From DATMQA01 sp035566895 (GTDB taxonomy: Bacteria > Verrucomicrobiota > Verrucomicrobiia > Limisphaerales > UBA8199), in the NCBI GenBank assembly GCA_035566895.1, contig DATMQA010000221.1, forward strand, positions 1 through 64,000: 64,000 nucleotides of DNA. The letters run 5' to 3'. This document shows positions 42,081 to 49,210 of this stretch, piece by piece (position 1 is the first letter of the stretch; the number at the start of each line of letters is the position of its first letter). Position numbers and translations under genes: made by a program. The notes under the pieces are model-generated. The model had not been told where the DNA came from. It was given only the letters and a program-made list of their open reading frames with translations, and searched no databases.

Positions 42081-42671
42081 TCATTCGCGCGCCAGTTCGA
42101 TTACCCGCACCCGAGCGGTGACGGGGTTGATGCGCAGGACCAGGCGGAAACCATCCTGGTCCTGCAACAGGAATTCGCCGGAGTCGGCTGTGCCGTCGGG
42201 GTAAAAGGAGACTAGCGCTTCCCGCAAACCGGGCTTTGCTTCTTCGGCGGGTGCTTCCACGGGTTCCTGGCTCGCCGGTTCCAGAGATTCCTCCGCCGCC
42301 GGGCGGAAGGAAACCAGTATGCGCGCATCCAATTCGCCTTCGCTGCCAGCCACATCGCGGAGCGGAATGAAATCGTCGTCTCTCCCGGTTTCGCGGAGAC
42401 GACTTTCGATGAGATAACGGCCGGTTCGTGTGTCGAAACGCACGCGTTGAAGCTGATTGAGGCTGACGGCACGGCTGTACGCGATATTGCAGACATTGAG
42501 CAACTCGCGGCCGGTGGAACGCAACAGGGCATCCTGGTAGGTGCCTTTCATTTCGGGGATGATCATCGCAGTTAGAATCCCGATGAGAACGATGACCACC
42601 ATGAGTTCGATGAGGGTGAAGCCGCGGCAAACGAGCGCCGGTCGTTCGTGCCGCCGAAACGAATTAGCCAC
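42081..42671 (-). CDS. gspH: Type II secretion minor pseudopilin GspH-like
   Basis: The prepilin site is CRG/FTLIELMVVIVLIGILTAMI, followed by IPEMKGTYQDALLRSTGREL and a beta-rich C-terminal domain, as in GspH/FimT proteins. GTG 42671 gives 196 residues with an 18-residue leader. ATG 42755 gives 224 residues, but its extra residues are encoded by the inverted repeat 42666-42743, so the GTG is preferred without strong proof. A charged Glu/Pro/Ala insertion sits at about 140-165 (EPASQEPVEAPAEEAKPG). It lies between gspG and gspI, as expected for gspH. Confidence 0.82.
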   Translation of the reverse strand: MANSFRRHERPALVCRGFTLIELMVVIVLIGILTAMIIPEMKGTYQDALLRSTGRELLNVCNIAYSRAVSLNQLQRVRFDTRTGRYLIESRLRETGRDDDFIPLRDVAGSEGELDARILVSFRPAAEESLEPASQEPVEAPAEEAKPGLREALVSFYPDGTADSGEFLLQDQDGFRLVLRINPVTARVRVIELARE

Positions 42672-42743
42672 AAAAGAACGTAAAGAACAAATGGATTTCG
42701 GAAATGAATTCCTTCCTTGTGTTCTTTGCGTTGTTTTGTGGCA
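42666..42743. repeat. Inverted repeat with 29-bp arms at the gspG/gspH junction
   Basis: AGCCACAAAAGAACGTAAAG... (42666-42694) is complementary to CCTTGTGTTCTTTGCGTTG... (42715-42743) at about 24 of 29 positions, with a 20-base centre. CCACAAAAGAACGYAAAGAAC looks like a dispersed repeat word. It overlaps the possible N-terminal extension of gspH. Confidence 0.75.
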
Positions 42744-42761
42744 ATTTTCAGTCATGGGCTG

Positions 42762-43214
42762 CTACTTGCTGGTCGCCGTTTCCTGCCAGTTGCCGATGTC
42801 CGCCCCCTGCCCTTCGCCGCCGTCCTGACCATCTGCGCCCCGGGACCAGATATCGAAACTGGTCGGATGATGAGTGCCCGGGCAGCGATACTGGTAAGCA
42901 TTTCCCCAGGGATCATCGCGAAGTTCTTTGATGTAAGGTCCACGCCACTTCTTGTCGTCTGCCGACGGCGCTTCCACCAGGACCTTCAGCCCTTCGTCCA
43001 TCGTCGGGTAACGGTCCATGTGGACGTAGAATCGCTCGACGGCTGATTCCAACTCGGCGACGTGGGCCTTGGCAGCGCCTACTTTGGCGTCATGAGTGGT
43101 GCCCATGAACTGCGGGATGATGGCGGCCGCCAGAATGCCGAGAATAATCACCACCACCATGATTTCGATCAGGGTGAAGCCGTCTGACTGTTTGTTTTGC
43201 AACCGTGTTTTCAT
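42762..43214 (-). CDS. gspG: Type II secretion major pseudopilin GspG
   Basis: A protein of 150 residues, the standard GspG length. The leader MKTRLQNKQSDG precedes the cleavage site FTLIEIMVVVIILGILAAAI. Diagnostic GspG features are present: RYPTMDEGLKVLVEAP, KKWRGPYIKELRDDPWGNAY (calcium-loop region) and FDIWSRGADGQDGGEG. It is the main subunit of the pseudopilus that pushes substrates through the secretin. Eight bases separate it from gspF upstream. Confidence 0.96.
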   Translation of the reverse strand: MKTRLQNKQSDGFTLIEIMVVVIILGILAAAIIPQFMGTTHDAKVGAAKAHVAELESAVERFYVHMDRYPTMDEGLKVLVEAPSADDKKWRGPYIKELRDDPWGNAYQYRCPGTHHPTSFDIWSRGADGQDGGEGQGADIGNWQETATSK

Positions 43215-43222
43215 TTTTATCC

Positions 43223-44512
43223 TTAATGTATCGCCTGGCTCATCCTGAAAATGGGCAACAAGATCGCGATGACGATGAAGCCTACGAGCGAACCGACCAC
43301 TAGAATTAAAATCGGGGCCAACAGCGAGATCAGGGTCTTGGTGCGCGCGCGCATGTGGCGTTCTTCGATTTCCGCCACTTTGAGGAGCATTTCATCGAGC
43401 CGGCCGGATTCTTCGCCCACGTCGATCATTTGCACAATTGTCCTTGGGAAAACCCCCAGTTTGCGCAGCGGTGTGGCCAACGAATGACCTCCACGAGTAT
43501 CTTCGGCCACACGCGCGATTTGCTGGGCCAGCATGCGGTTGCCAATGGTGTTTTCGACGATCTTCAACGCGGGCAGCAACGAGACGCCGCTTTTGGCCAG
43601 TGTTCCCAGGGTCCGCGCGAACCGGCTCAGCGCTGCTGAGCGAAAGACCGAGCCGAGCAAGGGGAGCCGCAGTTTGGTTTTATCCCAAAGTTCCGCCCCG
43701 GCGGTGGTCCGCAGATACCAGCGCAAGCCACCACTGACTCCTGCAATTCCGGCCAGGAACAAATACCAATAGCGATGGAGGGTGCCGCTGACCTTCAGGA
43801 GAATCAGGGTTGGCAGGGGAAGAATTTGAAGCATCTCCTGGAGCATGCCAAAGAGGCGCGGCAAAACGACGGTGAGCAGGAGGGTAACGGTAACCACGCC
43901 AAACCCGAGCACAAAGACTGGGTAGGCCACGGCGGCGAGCACTTCGCCGCGCACCTCATCCTCGTGTTCGAGCAGTTCGGCCAGATCGGCCATGACCGTT
44001 TGCAACGCCCCGGCCTCCTCCCCGACGCGGACCATACTCACATAGAGTTTGCTGAAGAGCCGGGGCTGCTCGTCGAGGGCCGCCGAGAGGGAGGTCCCCT
44101 TGCGGACCGATTCGGAAAGGTTGAGGATGACCTGCCGGAGCGCCGGATTTTCTTCTTCCTCTCCGAGTCCCTCCAGGGCCTGCGGAATGGGGATAGCTGA
44201 GGCCAGGAGAGCGCTCATCTCACGCGTAAAGGCCGTAATGTCCTTGCGCCGAATGCGCCGGGCCGAGCGCGTAGCTCCAACTCCGCGGATCTCTTGCGTT
44301 TCAGCCGGGCGGAACGGGAACGCCGCGCTCCGGTCCGTGGTCTGCGTCGTGCCGGCAAGAGGAGCTCCCCGTACGCCCGAATTTTCGAGGATCGAGGGAA
44401 ACAGGCCGCGCTGGCCGAGTAATTGCAGCGCCGCTTTGCGGTCCTCGGCCTCGATGACTCCTTGCACCGGAGTGCCGGTCGCTTCGATGGCGTGGTACCT
44501 GAAAGCATTCAT
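43223..44512 (-). CDS. gspF: Type II secretion inner-membrane platform protein GspF
   Basis: Reading from ATG 44512, which overlaps the gspE stop as ATGA, gives 429 residues. The N-terminal MNAFRYHAIEATGTPVQGVI is typical. Two T2SSF domains follow (about 95-215 and 300-420), each with the conserved pattern (FTREMSALLASAIPIPQALE; FARTLGTLAKSGVSLLPALK), and three membrane helices (about 190-215, 245-265, 395-420). GspF contacts the ATPase and pseudopilins in the inner membrane. The 60-residue stretch between residues 40 and 100 is longer and more charged than usual. Confidence 0.95.
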   Translation of the reverse strand: MNAFRYHAIEATGTPVQGVIEAEDRKAALQLLGQRGLFPSILENSGVRGAPLAGTTQTTDRSAAFPFRPAETQEIRGVGATRSARRIRRKDITAFTREMSALLASAIPIPQALEGLGEEEENPALRQVILNLSESVRKGTSLSAALDEQPRLFSKLYVSMVRVGEEAGALQTVMADLAELLEHEDEVRGEVLAAVAYPVFVLGFGVVTVTLLLTVVLPRLFGMLQEMLQILPLPTLILLKVSGTLHRYWYLFLAGIAGVSGGLRWYLRTTAGAELWDKTKLRLPLLGSVFRSAALSRFARTLGTLAKSGVSLLPALKIVENTIGNRMLAQQIARVAEDTRGGHSLATPLRKLGVFPRTIVQMIDVGEESGRLDEMLLKVAEIEERHMRARTKTLISLLAPILILVVGSLVGFIVIAILLPIFRMSQAIH

Positions 44513-46095
44513 TCCAGCAGGTCTCCCGAGGAAACCCTGAGGATTTCTTCCAATGAGGTGATTCCCGCCGCGGCTTTTTGCAGGGCATCCTGATGCATGG
44601 TGACCATGGTCTTCTGCGCTGTGGCTTTGAGCTCCGCATTCGACCGTTTCTGCAAAATCAGTTCTTTGATCTCGTTCGTTATTGCCAACAACTCGAAGAT
44701 CCCGACCCGGCCGCGGTAACCTGTGCCACGGCACTCTTCACACCCATTACCCTGATAAAAAACTCCCTCAACGCGTCTGCCTCCGAGCGCCTCGACTCGA
44801 GCACGCACGGCCGCGGAAACGGGCCATTCCGTCTTGCATTGCTGACAGATTCTCCGCACCAGACGCTGGGCCAAAACGCCCTCCAGGGAGGAGGAAATCA
44901 GGAACGCCTCGACACCCATATCCAGCAGGCGAGTGACCGCGCCGGTCGAGTCATTCGTGTGCAGGGTGCTGAACACCTGGTGGCCGGTGAGCGCGGCACG
45001 AATGGCAATCTCCGCGGTCTCAGAGTCCCGGATTTCGCCCACCATCACCACGTCCGGGTCCTGCCGCAGGATGGAGCGCAAACCAGTGGCAAAGGTAAAA
45101 TTCCGGCTCGGCCGCACGGGGATTTGTGCCACACCGGGCAGCTCGTATTCAACGGGGTCTTCAATCGTCAAAATCTTCTTTTCGGGAGTGTAGATGCCTT
45201 GCAGGATCGCATAAAGAGTCGTCGTCTTGCCGCTGCCGGTCGGGCCCGTGGCCAGGAAGAGTCCGTGGGGTTTCTCGACCAACCTCGAGAGCAGGGTCGC
45301 GCGTTCCGTCTCCAGCCCCAGTTCTTGCGTGGTGAGCATCCTGGAATTCTTTTCCAGGAGCCGAAGCACCACGCCTTCACCATAAATGGTCGGCAGTGTG
45401 CCAACGCGAATATCGACACGCGCGCCGCGATGGTTGATCTGGATATGGCCGTCCTGGGGCATGTAGCGCTCGGCGATGTTCATGTCCGCCATGATCTTGA
45501 TACGGGACACCAGGGCGGCGTGGAGCTGTTTGGGAGGAGGGGGTTTTTCCTGCAACAGCCCGTCAATCCGGTAGCGCAACTGGATGGACTGCTCGAAGGG
45601 AACCAGGTGGATGTCACTGGCGCGTTCCCGCAGCGCGGTCGAGATGATTAGGTTGACCAGGTTGATGACGGTCGGCTCGTTGGCCATCACCTCGATGTCG
45701 TGCAGATTCCGGCCCTCGACGGCGGCGGCATGCTCCGGGTTGAGGCTCTCGATCATCTTTTCGACCGTCACCTGGTAGCACTCGGCCATCTTCTCGAGGA
45801 TGTCAGCCGCCGGAGCCTCAAATTCCTGCACTTCGAGTCCCGTCAGCAGCCGCAAATCATCGATCACGCGCTGGTTGCCCATCTCCGCGGTGGCGATGTT
45901 GATCGTGCCGTTGTGAATCTCCAGCGGCAGGATGCGGTGGCGCTTCGCAAATTCGGCGGGGACAATGCGGAGGGCCTCGGGCGAGATATTGAGCTTGGGG
46001 CTGCTCGGCCGCGAGCCCGGGTCCCGCTGGTCCAGCGCAACCGCCGCCGTTTGTCGTGCCTGCTCCAAATGACCGTTCGGTTCGGATTGGCTCAT
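44509..46095 (-). CDS. gspE: Type II secretion ATPase GspE
   Basis: A protein of 528 residues, normal for GspE/PilB ATPases. The N-terminal domain (about 30-150) is of the GspE_N type (LNISPEALRIVPAEFAKRHR). The ATPase core has Walker A GPTGSGKTT (about 283-291), an Asp box ILTIEDPVEYEL, Walker B DVVMVGEIRD (about 345) and a His box GHQVFSTLHTND. A tetracysteine zinc module follows (CQQC at about 417, CEEC at about 452). It powers pseudopilus assembly from the cytoplasm. It is the first gene of the operon; the promoter should lie in 46096-46200. Confidence 0.97.
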   Translation of the reverse strand: MSQSEPNGHLEQARQTAAVALDQRDPGSRPSSPKLNISPEALRIVPAEFAKRHRILPLEIHNGTINIATAEMGNQRVIDDLRLLTGLEVQEFEAPAADILEKMAECYQVTVEKMIESLNPEHAAAVEGRNLHDIEVMANEPTVINLVNLIISTALRERASDIHLVPFEQSIQLRYRIDGLLQEKPPPPKQLHAALVSRIKIMADMNIAERYMPQDGHIQINHRGARVDIRVGTLPTIYGEGVVLRLLEKNSRMLTTQELGLETERATLLSRLVEKPHGLFLATGPTGSGKTTTLYAILQGIYTPEKKILTIEDPVEYELPGVAQIPVRPSRNFTFATGLRSILRQDPDVVMVGEIRDSETAEIAIRAALTGHQVFSTLHTNDSTGAVTRLLDMGVEAFLISSSLEGVLAQRLVRRICQQCKTEWPVSAAVRARVEALGGRRVEGVFYQGNGCEECRGTGYRGRVGIFELLAITNEIKELILQKRSNAELKATAQKTMVTMHQDALQKAAAGITSLEEILRVSSGDLLE

Positions 46096-46305
46096 GGCTC
46101 AGAGGTCGCTTGTTCTGTATTGACTCCGGAGAGGACGGGTTTATTCGGGTTCCGTTCCTGCCGGGAATGGCTTTGTCTCGTCTAAAGTCTGGGGCACACC
46201 AAATCGTTTGACAACGGAAAACGGAAAAAGTTGCAGAAAAAAAGCGGAATTTACGCCTGCAGACGCGAAAGAGGCCACGGACGTCGCGGGCAGCTCACCG
46301 AGGAG

Positions 46306-46491
46306 TCACTTTTCTTTGGGCGGTTTGACGCTGAAACGAACCATCGGGCGGTTGGACCTCGAGACCACCCGGCTGTGGGACTTACGTCGGCGGCGGGCGA
46401 GCCGAGTGTTGCGGGAGAGAAACACAAAACATCCCCCCAACCCGCCGACCACTATTCCGGCGCACAGAAAAAGGAGCCCGTTACCGTGCAT
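46306..46491 (-). CDS. Small single-pass membrane protein (hypothetical)
   Basis: A 61-residue frame from ATG 46491. MHGNGLLFLCAGIVVGGLGG forms one membrane helix with a GxxxG-like Gly pattern, continuing to FLSRN and then a strongly basic tail (RLARRRRKSHSRVV). AGAGAAG five bases upstream is a weak ribosome site. It lies between gspE and apbE on the same strand. No family recognised; it may be spurious. Confidence 0.4.
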   Translation of the reverse strand: MHGNGLLFLCAGIVVGGLGGCFVFLSRNTRLARRRRKSHSRVVSRSNRPMVRFSVKPPKEK

Positions 46492-46567
46492 GATGACTTC
46501 TCTTTTAGGCTCTGCGGCGGCGGGTGTAAAGGGAGATGTTGAACCAACCGGCTTTTCATGGCTTTTC

Positions 46568-46646
46568 ATCGTAATCGCTCTCGTGATCCTAACCGCACTC
46601 TTTCAGGCGAGAGGGGTGCGATTTGGATTACGAGTAAGATTACGAC
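46568..46646. repeat. Hexamer-type inverted repeat, copy 3
   Basis: ATCGTAATCGCTCTCGTGAT (from 46568) and GGATTACGAGTAAGATTACG (from 46625) are imperfect inverted repeats with the same TCGTAATC/GATTACGA core as 24589-24656 and 40581-40680. It lies about 30 bases past the apbE stop. Confidence 0.65.
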
Positions 46647-46675
46647 CCCATGAGGGATAATCTTCTGACCTGGGC

Positions 46676-47746
46676 TCAATTGGCCTCAGGGATTTGCTTG
46701 AAGCGGCGGGAAACGAAGCTTCTGGTTTGCCCGTCTTCCTTCGTCAGAATCAAAGCGGATGTATGCGGCAGCGAATCTACCAGAGCCAGCCCACGGCGGG
46801 GGCCGAGGACGCAAACGGTGGTGGCCAGCGCGTCGGTCGCGGTGGCATTCGGAGCGATGACCGAGACCTGAATGCGGTTGGTTAGTCCCAAGCCCATAGC
46901 GGGCTCGAGAACGTGCGAATAGCGAACGCCGCCAATCTCGATGAACTGCTCGGTATCGCCGGAAGTCGAGATGCCAGCGTTGTGAAGCACCACTGTCCCG
47001 GAGACTTGGTTGTTGTGGGCATCGATTGTCGAAATCGCGACTTTCCAGCCGGGTTGGCCGGGCGGCGGTTCTCCAACGGCAATGTCACCGCTGGCGGCCA
47101 CCAGTGCACGTTTGATCTCCCTGCCCTTCAGCAGCGACAACGCGGCGTCCGCCGCGTAGCCTTTGGCAATCCCACCTAGGTCCAACCGCATTTTGGGCGC
47201 CATCAAGGTGACGGTGCGAGCACGGGAATCCAGCCGAAGCTTCTGGTAGCCGACCGAGGGCGCGGCAGCGGCCAGCTCGGCAGAGGTCGGCAGCACATTT
47301 CGCTTTTTCGCAAACCGCCACAGGCGCACATAAGGGCCAACGGTTACATCGAAGGCGCCGCCGGATTTTTCGGAAATCTCCTGCGCTCGCACTAGCACGT
47401 CAAAGAGCTCAACGCTCACGGGCACGGGTTTACCGAAGGGCTTGTCGCACAGCAGCATCAGCTCGCTGTCCGCCTGGTAGTCACTCATGATGTCCTCGAG
47501 CTGATCGACCCGGCGAAAGGCGTCCCGGGCCGCGGATTCGGCAGCGGGCTGGTTGGTGGCGTAAAGGGTAATGCCGAATAGTGTGCCCATCGCCGGATGG
47601 CTGAACTCATAACGGTGTAGGGGTTGGGTGGGAGGAGTTGAACGGCAGCCCATGAGGAGGGCGGCAGCGCAGAGCAGGGACGAACCTAGTACGTTGAACC
47701 TCGGACGCTGAACCTTGAACGCGACTGGCGTAAAAACGTCATTCAT
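46676..47746 (-). CDS. apbE: ApbE-family FAD:protein FMN transferase lipoprotein
   Basis: A protein of 356 residues. A lipobox LLMGC puts the lipid-modified Cys at 34. ApbE motifs: HPAMGTLFGITLYA at the start of the domain, GGAFDVTVGPYVRLW, DLGGIAKGYAAD, ASGDIAVGEPP, GISTSGDTEQF and NATATDALATTV (metal-binding Asp/Thr region). The enzyme attaches FMN covalently to Ser/Thr of redox proteins such as Rnf or NQR subunits on the outer face of the membrane. None of these targets is in the window. The N-region of the signal sequence (about residues 9-22, FKVQRPRFNVLGSS) is encoded by a six-unit heptamer array at 47679-47720. A hairpin terminator lies eight bases upstream of its start. Confidence 0.93.
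   Translation of the reverse strand: MNDVFTPVAFKVQRPRFNVLGSSLLCAAALLMGCRSTPPTQPLHRYEFSHPAMGTLFGITLYATNQPAAESAARDAFRRVDQLEDIMSDYQADSELMLLCDKPFGKPVPVSVELFDVLVRAQEISEKSGGAFDVTVGPYVRLWRFAKKRNVLPTSAELAAAAPSVGYQKLRLDSRARTVTLMAPKMRLDLGGIAKGYAADAALSLLKGREIKRALVAASGDIAVGEPPPGQPGWKVAISTIDAHNNQVSGTVVLHNAGISTSGDTEQFIEIGGVRYSHVLEPAMGLGLTNRIQVSVIAPNATATDALATTVCVLGPRRGLALVDSLPHTSALILTKEDGQTRSFVSRRFKQIPEAN
47679..47720. repeat. In-frame heptamer array NNTGAAC x6 in apbE
   Basis: In phase on the plus strand: GACGAAC, CTAGTAC, GTTGAAC, CTCGGAC, GCTGAAC, CTTGAAC (42 bases). It codes for the basic N-region before the ApbE membrane segment. Confidence 0.65.
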
Positions 47747-47750
47747 CGGC

Positions 47751-47784
47751 TATTAAAAGAAAGGCCGGCCACAGGGGCCGGCCA
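47751..47784 (-). terminator. Hairpin terminator after the Gfo/Idh/MocA gene
   Basis: On the minus strand GGCCGGCC-CCTGT-GGCCGGCC is followed by TTTCTTTTAAT: a perfect 8-bp GC stem and a T-rich tail. It lies 31 bases after the oxidoreductase stop and just before the apbE start, so it may separate or attenuate the two genes. Confidence 0.7.
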
Positions 47785-47814
47785 TGAAGCTTAAACTCTG
47801 CACGGGAACCAACT

Positions 47815-49146
47815 CTATGCGCTCGCTGTAGGGAGCACCGGCGGGTCTTTCAAGATGTCGTGCCGGCTCGGCATGGGCGGCTGGAGCGTGCGGAACGCGC
47901 CATATTCCATTTTGGCACAGTTCTGGTACATCATCTCGGGACCGTAGGTGAACTTGCAATTCAGAATGTCCTCCCAATTGACGCCTGCGCCGCTGTAAGC
48001 CGCCTCGCGGCCCATGATCGCGGTCAGGGTGCTGTCGGTGACTTGCTTTCCCTCGTTCAATTCTTTGTCGCCGAGAATGGCGTTGATGAGGTCGATGTGT
48101 TCCTGGACATAAGGATCGATGGCCTTCTCGCGGTAACGCCACATCTGGCCGCCCGCGGGGTGAATCGTGCCGGACGGATTGGCCGTGCCTTTGGTGCCGT
48201 GAACCGCTTCGCTCACGGAAGACCAATCGCGTTTGACCTGGCCGCAGTAGTTGAACGAGCGAACCCCATTCGCGTATTCATATTCGATATCGAAATTGTC
48301 CCAAATCTCCCCGGATTTGTCGCCCAATTGCTGGCGACTGCCCTGGCCCCAGCACCTCACCGGATGGCCGTTCATGATCCAGTTGCACACGTCAATATTA
48401 TGCACGTGCTGTTCGCAAATGTGATCGCCGCTAAGCCAGATGTAATGATACCAATTGCGAATCTGCCGCTCCAATTCGCTATCGCCGTGGTCGCCGCGGT
48501 GCCAGATCGGTCCGCCGTTCACCCAGTAAGCGCGCAAGGCGACTACGTCGCCGATGTCACCGCCCTGAATGCGCTTAATGGTCTCAATGTAGCCGGCCTG
48601 GTGACGGCGCTGCGTGCCGGCGGCGACCTTAAGATTCTTCGCTTTAGCAGCTTCGGCAGCTTCATACATCACGCGGCAACCGGATCCATCCACCGCCACC
48701 GGTTTCTCGGTGAAGATATTCTTGCCGGCTTCGACACAAGCCTTGAAGTGGGCCGCTCTAAAACCCGGAGGCGTCGCCAGAATCGCGTAGTTGACTCCGG
48801 GCACGGCCAGCGCCTTCTGATAGGCATCGAACCCGCTGAAGCACTTGTCCTCAGGAACCTCGAAATTGTCCTTCCCGCGCCGGGCCTGTTCGGGAAAAAG
48901 GTCGGCGACTGCCACGATTTTACCTTCGACACCGACCGTCTTGACGGCCTCAAGGAAATTGCCGCCGGCACCGCCGCCGCGGCCCCCGACGCCAATGATG
49001 ACCGCGTTGATCGCCTGCTTGCCCTGGGCGTGCACCAGCGAAGGAAAGGTCACCGCCGCTGCGGCCGAGGCCGCCGCGAGGGATGAGGTTTTAAGGAACT
49101 GGCGGCGACTGACCGCTGTGGACGGAGGGGTCGGATTATTTTGCAT
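47815..49146 (-). CDS. Tat-exported Gfo/Idh/MocA family oxidoreductase
   Basis: A protein of 443 residues. A twin-arginine leader is visible (SRRQFLKTSSLAAASAAAAV). The NAD(P)-binding fold follows with AVIIGVGGRGGGAGG, then ILATPPGFRAAHFKACVEAG and KNIFTEKPVAVDGSG, whose EKP is the family hallmark. The C-terminal half (GGPIWHRGD, WYHYIWLSGDHICEQHVHNI) carries the sugar-binding and catalytic region with WLSGD-H-HNIDV. Such exported dehydrogenases are abundant in Verrucomicrobia and Planctomycetes and probably act on sugars or cyclitols in the periplasm; the substrate is unknown. It is followed by a hairpin terminator. Confidence 0.93.
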   Translation of the reverse strand: MQNNPTPPSTAVSRRQFLKTSSLAAASAAAAVTFPSLVHAQGKQAINAVIIGVGGRGGGAGGNFLEAVKTVGVEGKIVAVADLFPEQARRGKDNFEVPEDKCFSGFDAYQKALAVPGVNYAILATPPGFRAAHFKACVEAGKNIFTEKPVAVDGSGCRVMYEAAEAAKAKNLKVAAGTQRRHQAGYIETIKRIQGGDIGDVVALRAYWVNGGPIWHRGDHGDSELERQIRNWYHYIWLSGDHICEQHVHNIDVCNWIMNGHPVRCWGQGSRQQLGDKSGEIWDNFDIEYEYANGVRSFNYCGQVKRDWSSVSEAVHGTKGTANPSGTIHPAGGQMWRYREKAIDPYVQEHIDLINAILGDKELNEGKQVTDSTLTAIMGREAAYSGAGVNWEDILNCKFTYGPEMMYQNCAKMEYGAFRTLQPPMPSRHDILKDPPVLPTASA

Positions 49147-49210
49147 AAACGTCTTCGATTTAAGGTTTGTTGTTTCGTGTTTAAGTGGCAGAGTTCGGTT
49201 AAAATCACAC

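Noticed and set aside
41953..42630. Long N-terminal extension of gspI
   Set aside because: Low-complexity Arg/His-rich translation, antisense to gspH codons and an inverted repeat; a prepilin needs only the short leader from 41952.
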